A stretch of DNA of 64,000 bases from the NCBI RefSeq assembly GCF_019880585.1, contig NZ_JAINVV010000005.1, positions 1 through 64,000 of the forward strand. Reading direction: 5' to 3'. The stretch's first letter is position 1, and each line of letters opens with the position of its first letter. The DNA is from Sphingomonas colocasiae. Lineage in GTDB: Bacteria; Pseudomonadota; Alphaproteobacteria; Sphingomonadales; Sphingomonadaceae. Below are positions 17,187-25,818 of the stretch, in pieces. Both the position numbers and the translations under genes were made by a program. The notes under the pieces are model-generated. The model was not told the DNA's origin. It saw nothing but the letters and a program-made list of their open reading frames with translations, and searched no databases.

Positions 17187-19226
17187 TCAGAAATCCAGCC
17201 GCAGATCGTCGGGACGATCGCCGGCCATGTCGACCGCATAGACCGACCGCGCGGCACCCATCCGGCGGGACTGCTCGATGGCGTGACGCTCGGCGGCGGC
17301 GTCGCCGTCATCCTCGCCCAGGCCGAGCGGATCGGCGATGTCCGGCGCCGGATCCCCGCCAGGCGAGATCTCGATCGCCGGATGGCGCGCCTGTTCGAGA
17401 CCGCCTGCCCCGGCCTCCGCGTCGTCGGTGGCGGGGGTCAGCCGCGTGTCCACCGCACAGATGCGTCCGGTCCAGTCGTCTTCCCGGGGCGAGGGACGAT
17501 CGCTATAGCCGCCGGTTTCGAGGACTGGTGGCGGGAGTACGCGGCGAGCGAAAGCCGCGTCCTCGAAATAGCGCAGCTTTTGCGCCCGGATGGGCGCCAC
17601 GCCCGAGACGAGGACAAGCTCTTCGCTCGCTGGCAGCTGCATGATCTCGCCGGGGGTCAGCAGCGCGCGCGCGGTCTCCTGGCGGCTGACCATGACATGC
17701 GCGAGCCACGGCGCGAGGCGATGCCCGGCATAATTGCGCATCGAGCGCTGCTCGGTCGCGGTGCCCAATGCGTCGGAGATGCGCTTTGCGGTGCGCTCGT
17801 CATTGGTCGCGAACGCCACGCGGACATGGCAGTTGTCGAGGATCGAATTATGCTCGCCATAGGCCCGCTCGATCTGGTTGAGGCTCTGCGCGATGAGGAA
17901 GGCCCGCACGCCATAACCGGCGAGGAAGGCGAGGCTGGTCTCGAAGAAGTCGAGCCGCCCGAGCGCTGGGAACTCGTCGAGCATCATCAGGAGCCTGTGG
18001 CGCGACCCGCCCGCGCCGTCCCGCGCCTCTCCGCCATGGAGGGTCTCGGTGAGCCGGCGGCCGATCTGGTTGAGGATCAGACGGACCAAGGGCTTGGTGC
18101 GGCTGATGTCCGAGGGCGGCACGACCAGATAGAGCGATACCGGGGACGGTCCCTCGATCAGGTCGGCGATGCGCCAGTCGGACGCGGCCGTCACGGCCGC
18201 GACCATCGGATCCCGGTAGAGCCCCAGGAAGGACATGGCGGTCGACAACACGCCCGAGCGCTCATTGTCCGACTTGTTCAGCACCTCGCGCGCCGCCGAG
18301 GCGATGACCGGATGGACGCGCGGCGCCTCGGGCGTGCCGAGATGATTGGTGGTCATCATCGTGCGCAGCGTCGCGGTGAATGGCCGCTGCGGATCGGACA
18401 GGAAGGTCGCGACACGCGCCAGCGTCTTCTCCTCCTCCGCATGGAGGATATGGAGGATCGCGCCGACCAGCAGCGAATGGCTGGTCTTCTCCCAATGATT
18501 GCGCCGCTCGAGCGCGCCTTCGGGATCGACGAGGATGTCGGCGATGTTCTGGACGTCCCGCACCTCGTGCGCGCCGCGCCGGACCTCCAGCAGCGGATTG
18601 TAGCGCGCCGAGCGCGGATCGGTGGGATTGAAGAGCAGGCAATGCGAGAACCGCCAGCGCCAGCCCGCGGTCAGCTGCCAGTTCTCGCCCTTGATGTCGT
18701 GGATCACCGCGGAGCCCGACCATCCCAGCAATGTCGGCACCACCAGCCCCACGCCCTTGCCCGAACGTGTCGGCGCGAAGGCCATGACATGCTCGGGCCC
18801 GTCATGACGAAGATACTCGTCGCCGAGCCGCCCGAGGAACACGCCCCGCTCGACCAGCAGGCCGGCGCGCGCGATCTCGCGGCGATGCGCCCAGCGCGCC
18901 GAGCCATAGGTCGTGACCTGCCGCGCCTGGCGAGCCCGCCAGAGCGACCCCGCGATCGCGGCGGCGCAGCCCATGATCCCGCTCGTCGCGGCCATGGCGC
19001 CCGCGCGATCGAAGATCGCGGGCGCATAGGCGTCGAAATGATGCCACCAGACGAAGAGCGACCACGGCCGGTAGACCGGCAATGGTCCGAGCAGAAACCA
19101 GGGCATGCCGAGCGCGGACTGGTATCCGAGCATGTGCGCGGTCCATTGGGTCGCGAACCAGATCCCGGCGAGGATGATCGCGAGGACCACGACCATCTGG
19201 CCTATGAGCAGTTTGGTGGGGGTCAT
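17187..19226 (-). CDS. traG: Type IV coupling protein TraG (VirD4-like)
   Basis: This is a 679-residue protein with two N-terminal membrane helices (about residues 8-28 and 72-94). Walker A APTRSGKG is at residues 151-158 (Lys157), followed by GLVVPTLL. The Walker B region is LLMMLDEFPALGRLDF, followed by LIAQSLNQIERAYG. It recruits the relaxosome to the Trb channel. It is the first gene of the long leftward operon. The ATG at 19226 has GGAGAG upstream. Confidence 0.96.
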   Translation of the reverse strand: MTPTKLLIGQMVVVLAIILAGIWFATQWTAHMLGYQSALGMPWFLLGPLPVYRPWSLFVWWHHFDAYAPAIFDRAGAMAATSGIMGCAAAIAGSLWRARQARQVTTYGSARWAHRREIARAGLLVERGVFLGRLGDEYLRHDGPEHVMAFAPTRSGKGVGLVVPTLLGWSGSAVIHDIKGENWQLTAGWRWRFSHCLLFNPTDPRSARYNPLLEVRRGAHEVRDVQNIADILVDPEGALERRNHWEKTSHSLLVGAILHILHAEEEKTLARVATFLSDPQRPFTATLRTMMTTNHLGTPEAPRVHPVIASAAREVLNKSDNERSGVLSTAMSFLGLYRDPMVAAVTAASDWRIADLIEGPSPVSLYLVVPPSDISRTKPLVRLILNQIGRRLTETLHGGEARDGAGGSRHRLLMMLDEFPALGRLDFFETSLAFLAGYGVRAFLIAQSLNQIERAYGEHNSILDNCHVRVAFATNDERTAKRISDALGTATEQRSMRNYAGHRLAPWLAHVMVSRQETARALLTPGEIMQLPASEELVLVSGVAPIRAQKLRYFEDAAFARRVLPPPVLETGGYSDRPSPREDDWTGRICAVDTRLTPATDDAEAGAGGLEQARHPAIEISPGGDPAPDIADPLGLGEDDGDAAAERHAIEQSRRMGAARSVYAVDMAGDRPDDLRLDF

Positions 19227-19469
19227 GACGCTCTCCGGCCGCGCACCGGACTCGGAACGGCCGGGCTGGCGGAGAGTCCGCGCATGACGCCCCCGACGGC
19301 AGTGCCGATCGGGTGAATGATGGTGCCTTTCGGAGGACGTCGGGACGATCAGGTCGTAGATCTCGTCGAACAGCCGGCGAGCCCTGAAAGATCGCGTGAG
19401 TCGCTACCGACCAGGATAAACTTGTCGCCAAGCAGGGCGATCGAAGCCGCAGCCAGACGAGCCATGCGA

Positions 19470-19497
19470 ATTCATGATGACCATTCACGGCATGAAT
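19470..19497. promoter_or_regulatory. 7-bp inverted repeat in the traG-mucR intergenic region
   Basis: ATTCATG at 19470-19476 and CATGAAT at 19491-19497 are perfect reverse complements, 14 bases apart. They lie in the 348-base region between the divergent traG and mucR genes, just upstream of the presumed mucR promoter. The site could be an operator for MucR or another element regulator. No coding sequence is supported in 19227-19574. Confidence 0.35.
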
Positions 19498-19498
19498 G

Positions 19499-19529
19499 TT
19501 GATCGTGCGATCTGGTATTGTGATATGAT
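19499..19529 (+). promoter_or_regulatory. Possible mucR promoter
   Basis: TTGATC at 19499-19504 and a near-consensus TATGAT at 19524-19529 are separated by 19 bases (slightly long) and lie 45 bases upstream of the mucR ATG. The -10 match is good; the -35 assignment is less sure. Confidence 0.4.
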
Positions 19530-19574
19530 TTCGCTAGTACGCCCGAGCGAACACCCGATCCCCAGGAGCCTAGA

Positions 19575-20144
19575 ATGTCCGACACCGATCATGAAATCCA
19601 GGCGATTGCCGACGGCATCAACCCCGTCGAACTGGCCGCCGATCTGACCATGGCATGGCTCTCCAATCCCAATACGCGTGCGAGCGCGGAGGACGTCCCC
19701 TCGTTTCTCAAGACCATGCACGCCGCCGTCGCCGAACTGGGCGCGGTCGCGGCGCCGTCGGCCCCCGCCGCGGAAACCGCCGAGGAATTCACGCCCGCGG
19801 TCACGGTCAGGAAGTCCTTGGGATCGCGGGATCACATCATCTCGATGATCGACGGCAAGCCCTATCGCACGCTGCGCCGCCATCTCTCGACCCATGGCCT
19901 GACGCCCGAGCAATATCGCGAGCGCTACAATCTCAAGCCCGACTATCCGATGGTCGCGGAAACCTATTCGGAAGCGCGCCGCGCGATGGCCAAGAAGATC
20001 GGCCTGGGCCGCAAGCCCGGAGAGAAAGCGCCTGCCAAGGCTGCGCCGAGGCCCGCAAAGGCGGAAGCCGCCAAGCCCGCCGCGCGCAAGAGCCCGTCCG
20101 CCGCGAGAAAGGCGGCGCAGAAGCATCTGAGCGGCGACGCCTGA
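19575..20144 (+). CDS. MucR/Ros family transcriptional regulator with an altered zinc finger
   Basis: This is a 189-residue protein with AGGAG upstream of the ATG. Residues 10-60 (VELAADLTMAWLSNPNT then PSFLKTMHAAVAEL) match the MucR N-terminal oligomerisation region. Residues 75-125 (AVTVRKSLGSRDHIISMIDGK, RTLRRHLSTHGLTPEQYRERY) match the Ros-type DNA-binding domain. The Cys that is the first zinc ligand in Ros appears as Ser (HIIS), while the two His remain. The tail is Lys/Ala-rich and histone-like. It is transcribed away from the transfer operon and is its likely regulator, with targets unknown. Confidence 0.88.
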   Translation: MSDTDHEIQAIADGINPVELAADLTMAWLSNPNTRASAEDVPSFLKTMHAAVAELGAVAAPSAPAAETAEEFTPAVTVRKSLGSRDHIISMIDGKPYRTLRRHLSTHGLTPEQYRERYNLKPDYPMVAETYSEARRAMAKKIGLGRKPGEKAPAKAAPRPAKAEAAKPAARKSPSAARKAAQKHLSGDA

Positions 20145-20245
20145 CCCGTCGGGCGATCGGGTCCTCCCGCGATCGCCTCCATTTCGGATGCGAAATATCC
20201 ATCCCTGGTAGCAGGGCGTTAAACGCGTCGCGCTATCAGGGGCGG

Positions 20246-20638
20246 ATGCATCGGAACCGCTCCCGACAAAACGCCATGCGGATGCGCCATGCCCGGGAGA
20301 AGCGGGCGCTACCGGTTTTTGGAAGCCGACGGTCTCGCCGGCCGGCCGGGTCGGGATCATGGTTCATGCCCGGCATCATCGCCTTGTCCGCGATCACCTT
20401 CGGCGCGGTCTTCTTCTCCGACGGCTTGCCCCAGGGCTTTGGCGGTGCCCTCAGGCGCACCGCCGGCGAGCTCGGGCTGATGCGGCGGAACGACCCGCAA
20501 CCCGGCGCCTGGTATCGCAACTGCGACGCGGCGCGCGCGGCGGGTGTCGCGCCGCTCTATGCGGGCGAACCCGGCTATCGCGAAGCGATGGACGGCGATG
20601 ACGACGGCATCGCCTGCGAGCCCTATCGCGGCCGCTGA
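20246..20638 (+). CDS. Excalibur-domain protein, membrane-anchored
   Basis: This is a 130-residue protein. The ATG at 20246 has GGGG upstream. A basic N-terminus precedes one hydrophobic segment (PGIIALSAITFGAVFF, about residues 43-58). The C-terminus carries an Excalibur calcium-binding motif: WYRNCDAARAAGVAPLYAGEPGY then DGDDDGIACEP. The EF-hand-like DxDxDG loop with paired Cys is intact. Such domains occur on extracytoplasmic proteins, often with nucleases. Here the domain is alone, so the function is unknown. Confidence 0.8.
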   Translation: MHRNRSRQNAMRMRHAREKRALPVFGSRRSRRPAGSGSWFMPGIIALSAITFGAVFFSDGLPQGFGGALRRTAGELGLMRRNDPQPGAWYRNCDAARAAGVAPLYAGEPGYREAMDGDDDGIACEPYRGR

Positions 20639-20659
20639 TCCTCGGGGGTGCCCCGCGGC

Positions 20660-22654
20660 TCAACCGATCTCCGGTCCGCCACGACCGCGTCCGAACCGCC
20701 AGTTGATCCCGGCCTCGCGCATGATCCCGCTCGCATCGCGGCCGATCCGCGCCTCGAGCACGGGCTGCCAAGGCACAAGCGTGAACGATCTGGATTTCTC
20801 GATGAGCGCGAAGCGCCCCGACGCCATGTCGACGCGCCGCGCGACCCTACCCTCGACATGGCCGCCCGCCACTGTCTCGACGAACGGCTTGCCGAGTTCG
20901 GTTTCGAGCCGCGCCGCGACCCTCAGCAGCTCGCGCCGGCGCAGCGTCTCGACCATGGCCGCGCCCGGCCGGAACCCGTCCGCCCCGAACGATGCCAGGC
21001 CCTGTTCGACAAGCCATGCCCGGCGTGCGTCGAGCGCCTGGCGAAGCACGCGCCCGAACCCCGCGTCGCGCGCGGCGACCGGCGCGCCGGAACCCAATTC
21101 GGTATCGAGCCAGGTGGCGCCGTCGCCCGTCGCCAGCCGTTCCACCGGGATTGCCGAGAGCAGCTGGACCGCAACCGGACGGTCGCGCAGGCGCGCCGCC
21201 TCGAACCGCTCCGCCTCGCCGACATGATCGGGCGATATCCGCCAGCTTCCGTCGGGGTCGCGCACGACATCGGCGCCCCCGCGCCGCATCGCCTCGAGGC
21301 GCCGGACATGCGCCTGCGCGAACGCCTCGGTCGCGGACGGATCATGCCGCAGATGAAGCGCCTGCGAATAGCGCCCGCCATTCGCCGTCGCGACCATGGC
21401 GACAGTCCGGTCGACATCGCGGGCGCCCGTGCCGGTCGCGACGATCCGGACGACCGCGCCGTCGGGCAGCGGCTCGACCGCGCCCGCCGCACCGATATCG
21501 ACATAATGGCCATGGCCGTCGCTCGCGTCGACGAGCAGGAAATGGCGATCGCGATGCTCGTCGGCGAGTCCGCGCATGATCACCCGGCCAATGAGCGGCC
21601 CGGTCTCCGGCGCATGGATGCGATGGTCACGCGCCAGCCGCGCGCGCGTCATCTCGCGCTGCATGAGACGGATGATGTCGTTGCGCTCGCCCATCGCGCG
21701 CAAGGTCCCGTCGAGTCCTTCGGCCAGCCGCCAGCGCCCGTCGCCCAGATCCTCGGCAAGCGCCATGCGCTCGAGAACCCGCAACCGCCCCGCCTCGAGC
21801 GCATGGAAGAATGGATCGTTCGCGCGCGGCGCGACCAACCCCGCCTCGTCGATGCGCGCGATCAGCCGGCGGTCGATCGCGGTCAGTCGCTCCTGCTCGA
21901 CATCATGGCGCAGCCGCGCCTCGATCTCGCGGGTGGTGCGCGGCCCCAAGTCGAGCGTCGCCAGCTCGGCGGCGCGCTCGCGCAGGCCGTGGGCGATATA
22001 CTCCCGCGCGATGACCAGGTTCCTGCCGCGATCGTCGACGCCGCGCAGCACCACATGCGTGTGGGGATGGCCGGTGTTGAAATGATCGACCGCGACCCAG
22101 TCGAGCCGTGTGCCCAGATCCTGTTCCATCTGCGCCATCAGCCGGCGGGTGAACGGCTTCAGGTCGCGATACTGATCTCCGTCCTCGAGCGAGACGATGA
22201 AGCGGAACTGGTGCCGGTCCTCACCACAGCGTTGGAGAAAGGCCTTGCCGTCGGCCCGGTCGGCATCGGCCCCATAGAGCTCGCCGGGCGTGCCCTCGCG
22301 GGTCACGCCGTCGCGCTGGATATAGCGCAGATGCGCTTTCGCCGCCCCGGCGCCGCGCGCACCCAGCCGGACAAGGCGCGTCTTCACCACCGCGCGGCGT
22401 CCGCGAAGGCCGGCAAGTCGGTCGCGGCTCGAGAGCAGCCGGCCGATAGCGGCGCCACGCCCGATCCTGCTGCCGTCAAACCGGCGGACGCGCGGCGCGA
22501 CGCTCGCGGCGACGAGGCCCGCCGCGACCACCACCCGGCTCGCATAGCGCGCGGCGCCATCGCGGCCACGCTGCCGCCCGAGCCGCGGCTCGAAATCGTC
22601 GTCGTCCTTCACGATCGCACCGCGCCGCGCCATGCCTCGTTCGGGCATGGCCAT
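20660..22654 (-). CDS. DUF3363 relaxase / mobilisation nuclease (VirD2-like)
   Basis: The protein is about 664 residues if it starts at the ATG at 22654; ATGs at 22648 and 22633 are equally possible and none has a strong ribosome site. The relaxase domain is in the first 220 residues, with KAHLRYIQRDG, FRFIVSLEDG and the metal-binding histidine motif HFNTGHPHTHVVLRG. The C-terminal DUF3363 region includes GLADEHRDRHFLLVDASDGHGHYVDIG. Relaxases nick oriT and pilot the strand into the recipient. A hairpin with oriT-like architecture lies about 660 bases upstream. A long open frame on the opposite strand is a GC-rich shadow. Confidence 0.93.
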   Translation of the reverse strand: MAMPERGMARRGAIVKDDDDFEPRLGRQRGRDGAARYASRVVVAAGLVAASVAPRVRRFDGSRIGRGAAIGRLLSSRDRLAGLRGRRAVVKTRLVRLGARGAGAAKAHLRYIQRDGVTREGTPGELYGADADRADGKAFLQRCGEDRHQFRFIVSLEDGDQYRDLKPFTRRLMAQMEQDLGTRLDWVAVDHFNTGHPHTHVVLRGVDDRGRNLVIAREYIAHGLRERAAELATLDLGPRTTREIEARLRHDVEQERLTAIDRRLIARIDEAGLVAPRANDPFFHALEAGRLRVLERMALAEDLGDGRWRLAEGLDGTLRAMGERNDIIRLMQREMTRARLARDHRIHAPETGPLIGRVIMRGLADEHRDRHFLLVDASDGHGHYVDIGAAGAVEPLPDGAVVRIVATGTGARDVDRTVAMVATANGGRYSQALHLRHDPSATEAFAQAHVRRLEAMRRGGADVVRDPDGSWRISPDHVGEAERFEAARLRDRPVAVQLLSAIPVERLATGDGATWLDTELGSGAPVAARDAGFGRVLRQALDARRAWLVEQGLASFGADGFRPGAAMVETLRRRELLRVAARLETELGKPFVETVAGGHVEGRVARRVDMASGRFALIEKSRSFTLVPWQPVLEARIGRDASGIMREAGINWRFGRGRGGPEIG

Positions 22655-22834
22655 GTCTCGCGAAATTCCGATGTGCAGACAATCAGTTGGCGGTGTCTTC
22701 GAGACACTGCCTTTATCTTGTTGTCCCTTCCTTCCCGCCCCCTCCCGCCCGTCTCCCCTGTCCGACCCCGCCCCCAGAGCCCAGGAAGCGCGGCACCGAT
22801 CCGGCACCGCGCTCCCCAGTCAGAAAAAGCCGCC

Positions 22835-23194
22835 TCAGCGCGCATTAGCGAATGCCCGTTCGGCCGCGCGCCGCCCGCCAAATGCCCGCCGCGCGATCAT
22901 GCCCTGCGCCTGTCCCTCGCCATCGACGATAATGCCGGCGACGAACCAGCGGCGATCGAGCACGCCCAGCACCGCGACCCGGTCGAGCTCAATCCCGTCC
23001 AGTTCCGCGCCCTCGAACGCGCCGAGCCAGCGCTCCCGCACGCGCGCATCCCAGCAGAAATCCACCTCCTCGGCGTCCAGGAAACGCCGCGCCAGCGCCT
23101 CGCCCGCGCCGCGTCCGAACTCGGTTTCGAGACCATGGACCAGTGCCGCGACAATGCCCGAAGAGCGTGCGGCGATATGCGTTTCGACAGTCAT
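22835..23194 (-). CDS. Hypothetical protein of the transfer region
   Basis: This is a 119-residue protein with GGAGG 5 bases before the ATG at 23194. It begins MTVETHIAARSSGIVAALVHGLETEFGRGAGEALARRFLDAEEV. The middle reads ELDGIELDRVAVLGVLDRRWFVAGIIVDGEGQAQGMIARRAF, predicted beta-strands. I do not recognise a family. It lies between the relaxase and the oriT-like hairpin, so an accessory relaxosome role is possible. It reads leftward with the neighbouring genes. Confidence 0.65.
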   Translation of the reverse strand: MTVETHIAARSSGIVAALVHGLETEFGRGAGEALARRFLDAEEVDFCWDARVRERWLGAFEGAELDGIELDRVAVLGVLDRRWFVAGIIVDGEGQAQGMIARRAFGGRRAAERAFANAR

Positions 23195-23313
23195 GAGAGC
23201 CTCCATCCTGAGCGTTCCCTGCCTGGGAACATCAGTCCGGAGACGGGCGGCGGGGTGGCTGTCAGGGCCGCCGGAGCGCAAGCGGAGGCGCCGCGAAGCG
23301 GCCATGGGGGGAA

Positions 23314-23334
23314 CCGATTTGCGAAGCAAATTGG
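23314..23334. other. Candidate origin of transfer (oriT) hairpin
   Basis: CCGATTTGC (23314-23322), loop GAA, then GCAAATTGG (23326-23334) form a 9-bp stem with a single G-T pair. The stem is followed by GGGGTACCC, and partial palindromes around CCATGGG flank it on both sides. The hairpin lies in the 234-base non-coding gap (23195-23428) close to the relaxase gene. A short stem with a GAA loop followed by a few bases to the nick is the arrangement of RSF1010/R1162-type oriT. The nick position is not determined. Confidence 0.5.
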
Positions 23335-23428
23335 GGGGTACCCATGGGCCTTGAGAGCCGCGCCGCCGCCCGTCACGCTGGGACTTGTCCAGCGAGCCCC
23401 TCCCCCACCGAAGCCCGTCGTAAACGCC

Positions 23429-23998
23429 TCAGCGCGCATCGGCCCGGATCGCGAAGAGGGGATCGACAGGCGCGCGCGACACCTCGCCCGCCGCTGTCGG
23501 CGCGTCCGTTCGGCGCAGCGCGAACAGCACCGGCGGCGATGCCGGGCCAGCATGCGCGGCCGCCGCCGGATCACCCGCGACGACACGCAGATAGGCGATG
23601 GTCTCGGCAGGGAGCAGCCGCCCCTTCAGCGCGCGGGCATAGCGCGCGGGCCCTGCATTATAGGCGGCGAACAGGCCGGGATGACCGAAGCGATCATACA
23701 TGCGGCGCAGATAGCAGGCGCCCGCCAGGATATTGTCGCGCGGCGCGTCGGGATCGTCGCCGAGCCCCAAGTCTCGCCGCATCTCCGCCCAGGTGCCGGG
23801 CATCAGCTGCATCAGCCCCATCGCGCCCTTGGGGCTGCGGATCGGACGCCCGCCCAGATGCGTCCGGCCCCGGCTCTCGGCATGGATCACGCGCGCGATC
23901 CATTCGACCGGCACCCCGCAGCGCGCCGAGGCCTCGAGGATTTGGGGGCGCCATGGCGCGGCGGCGGCGAGCGTGCCCGCCAGCACTAGGGTCATCAT
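23429..23998 (-). CDS. Lytic transglycosylase of the conjugation system
   Basis: This is a 189-residue exported protein (signal peptide MMTLVLAGTLAAAA). The SLT-family motifs are in order: the catalytic-Glu region WIARVIHAESRG, then GAMGLMQLMPGTWAEM, then LFAAYNAGPARYA. It cleaves peptidoglycan locally so the secretion channel can cross the cell wall (VirB1-like role). It overlaps the TraF-like gene (ATGA) and is translated after it. The tail after about residue 140 is Ala/Pro-rich. Confidence 0.93.
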   Translation of the reverse strand: MMTLVLAGTLAAAAPWRPQILEASARCGVPVEWIARVIHAESRGRTHLGGRPIRSPKGAMGLMQLMPGTWAEMRRDLGLGDDPDAPRDNILAGACYLRRMYDRFGHPGLFAAYNAGPARYARALKGRLLPAETIAYLRVVAGDPAAAAHAGPASPPVLFALRRTDAPTAAGEVSRAPVDPLFAIRADAR

Positions 23999-24555
23999 CG
24001 CCGCCACAGCAGCCGCGCCGGACCGATGATATCCGCCGCCCGGCTCACCCCGAAATACCGCCCGTCGAACGAGCCGGGATGGCCGGTCATGAGCAGGAGA
24101 TGATCGCCCGCCCTCAGGGTCCGGCAGCCGGTCCAGCGCGGCAGGACGCGTCCGCGCGCATCCCGCGCGCGGCGTATCGCAATCGCCCGTCCTTCTAGCA
24201 GGATCCGGCGGCCGGCCGCGCAGATCGTATCGCCGGGCCCCGCCGCGACCCGCTTCACCAGCGGCACATTCAGCGGCAGATAGCCGCGCGCGGCGGCAAT
24301 GGCCCTTATCCCCTCCGGCGGCCATGCGAGCACCATGTCGCCGACCGCGATCGCGCCACCGGGGCGGACAAGATACAGTCCGACGGGCGCGCTCGCGCTG
24401 GCATTCCAGACGAGGCGCGGCGCGGGCGGCCAGGCGATCGTCCCGCCGAGCGCGGCAATGCCGCACAGCATGCCGCACCCGATGCGGACCAGCCGGCGAC
24501 GGCGCGCCTTCTGCGCGCGCAATGCGTTGCCCAAGACCAGCAGCCCGCGCGTCAT
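23995..24555 (-). CDS. traF: TraF-like S26 signal-peptidase family protein
   Basis: This is a 186-residue protein with one N-terminal membrane helix (about residues 24-43). The S26 motifs are ASAPVGLYLV (catalytic Ser in the SAPVG block) and PLVKRVAAGPGDTIC (catalytic Lys), followed by GHPGSFDGRYFG. In RP4, TraF matures and cyclises the TrbC pilin, and a TrbC gene is present here. The name is by family and by position. Confidence 0.88.
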   Translation of the reverse strand: MTRGLLVLGNALRAQKARRRRLVRIGCGMLCGIAALGGTIAWPPAPRLVWNASASAPVGLYLVRPGGAIAVGDMVLAWPPEGIRAIAAARGYLPLNVPLVKRVAAGPGDTICAAGRRILLEGRAIAIRRARDARGRVLPRWTGCRTLRAGDHLLLMTGHPGSFDGRYFGVSRAADIIGPARLLWRR

Positions 24556-24782
24556 CGCGCCCCTCTCGTGGCGCTGTTGGCGCGGCTCCAGCTGTCGAGA
24601 TCATCGATATGATATTGGACGAAGCGGCAATGGCGGCGGAACAAGGGCCCCCTTCCCTCGACACGCAGGCGCTTCAGCAGCCGGCTCGATATCTTGAGAT
24701 AAGCTGCGGCCTGATCGGTATTGAGGAAGGGCGAGCCGCGCTTGGCGCGGTTCGCGCGGGTAATGTCGTCGTCGCTGTCCAT
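24552..24782 (-). CDS. Excisionase/MerR-like helix-turn-helix protein
   Basis: This is a 76-residue protein. FLNTDQAAAYLKISSRLLKRLRVEG followed by RFVQYHIDDLDSW is the winged helix pattern shared by excisionases and small phage or element regulators. It overlaps the TraF-like gene (ATGA) and begins its transcription unit. It probably regulates the transfer genes or binds element DNA. Confidence 0.75.
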   Translation of the reverse strand: MDSDDDITRANRAKRGSPFLNTDQAAAYLKISSRLLKRLRVEGRGPLFRRHCRFVQYHIDDLDSWSRANSATRGAR

Positions 24783-24897
24783 GATGGTCGTTCCGGTTTG
24801 TGCGACGGGGCGGAATGCCCCGCGCGGCACCGAGGCTGGCGGCGCGATCACCGCGCCGGGAGGCTCGGATCGGGTGCCGCCCCCGATCGAGCCCAGA

Positions 24898-25245
24898 TCA
24901 TTGGCCAAGGAGGTGCGGCGGCGAGTAGCACATGACGCCATGGATGAAGCGGCTGCGCGACCGACTCTCGCCGTGATTGTGCCAGGCGCGAAGGAAGAGA
25001 TGCCAGCGATAGGCATATTCTCGCGCGGCGGCCTGTTCCGCACTCATGCCGCGATGAATGCGGATCGCCAGTCGCAGCCAGGTATCGCAGCCCGGGATGC
25101 GCGGCATCGGCTGCGAACAATGACCGTGGAATATCGCGAGAGCGCTGGTCGCGGCCTCGCGCGCGCCCGGATCGGCGGCGGCGGCGCGGGCCATTTCGAT
25201 GAGGGTCGGCCGGCGCGCGGCCCGGTTCGAAGCGGTGGATGCCAT
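24898..25245 (-). CDS. Conserved-looking hypothetical protein of the element
   Basis: This is a 115-residue protein. The ATG at 25245 has GGAAGG 6 bases upstream and is preferred to the ATG at 25269. It is mostly helical, with WLRLAIRIHRGMSAEQAAAREYAYRWHLFLRAWHNHG and a Cys-containing end. I recognise no family. It lies in the run of small leftward genes between DUF736 and the DNA-binding protein. Confidence 0.6.
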   Translation of the reverse strand: MASTASNRAARRPTLIEMARAAAADPGAREAATSALAIFHGHCSQPMPRIPGCDTWLRLAIRIHRGMSAEQAAAREYAYRWHLFLRAWHNHGESRSRSRFIHGVMCYSPPHLLGQ

Positions 25246-25312
25246 GATGGGCCTTCCGAGATCGCTCATGGGGAAAGGCCCCCCGCGCCCGGCGGGCGCG
25301 GGGGGCCGGCCG

Positions 25313-25633
25313 TCACTCGGCCGGGTTCCAGATGATCGCCAGCGCGTCGTCGTCATCCTGGCCGGCGGCGCGGCCGAGATTGGCGTAGAGGGTGCGCTGC
25401 CCGAACTCCGGCGCCGCCAGGCTCAGCGAGACATACTCCTTGCCCGAGCGTTCGCCGGTCCGGATCCAGCCCGCGCCGACCTCGGTGGAACCGCAGAACA
25501 CGCGGTAGTCGGGCTGGGTATCGTTGGCCTTGGAACGGTTCTCGACGATCTCGATATCGGCGCGAACGGAGATGGTCTTGAGCTGGCCCTTGAAGCCGGT
25601 TTCGGTGCGGGTGACATATCCGATTGCAGGCAT
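25313..25633 (-). CDS. DUF736 domain protein
   Basis: This is a 106-residue protein starting MPAIGYVTRTETGFKGQLKTI, followed by EVGAGWIRTGERSGKEYVSL and LYANLGRAAGQDDDD, the standard DUF736 sequence. DUF736 proteins are common on alphaproteobacterial plasmids and elements and have no settled function. AGGAG precedes the ATG. The following 25634-25975 region contains no supported gene but holds a long inverted repeat. Confidence 0.88.
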   Translation of the reverse strand: MPAIGYVTRTETGFKGQLKTISVRADIEIVENRSKANDTQPDYRVFCGSTEVGAGWIRTGERSGKEYVSLSLAAPEFGQRTLYANLGRAAGQDDDDALAIIWNPAE

Positions 25634-25750
25634 GGTCTTTACTCCTCGAAGCTCGCCCGCGGCCCATCCGGGGCGATGCGCCGGCAAGAGGCGGCGGCCC
25701 AGGCGGAGCCCCGAACCGGCACGGCCGCAGCGCCAGCGGAGGACCGGAGA

Positions 25751-25818
25751 CGCCGGCTTATTTGAGAGCGAAGCGGCCGCGAGGAGCCCGCGCATGCGGG
25801 CGGGGAAATAAGCCGGCG
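25751..25818. repeat. 13-bp perfect inverted repeat in non-coding DNA
   Basis: CGCCGGCTTATTT at 25751-25763 and AAATAAGCCGGCG at 25806-25818 are exact reverse complements, 42 bases apart. The interval contains a smaller stem (CCCGC-GCAT-GCGGG). It lies in a 342-base gene-free stretch between DUF736 and a DNA-binding protein gene, so it may be a protein binding site or a structured leader. Confidence 0.5.

Noticed and set aside
20648-23989. Long + strand open frame (1113 codons) opposite the relaxase and transglycosylase genes
   Set aside because: It runs antisense through several genes with recognised motifs and its product has no recognisable domain; it is a high-GC shadow.
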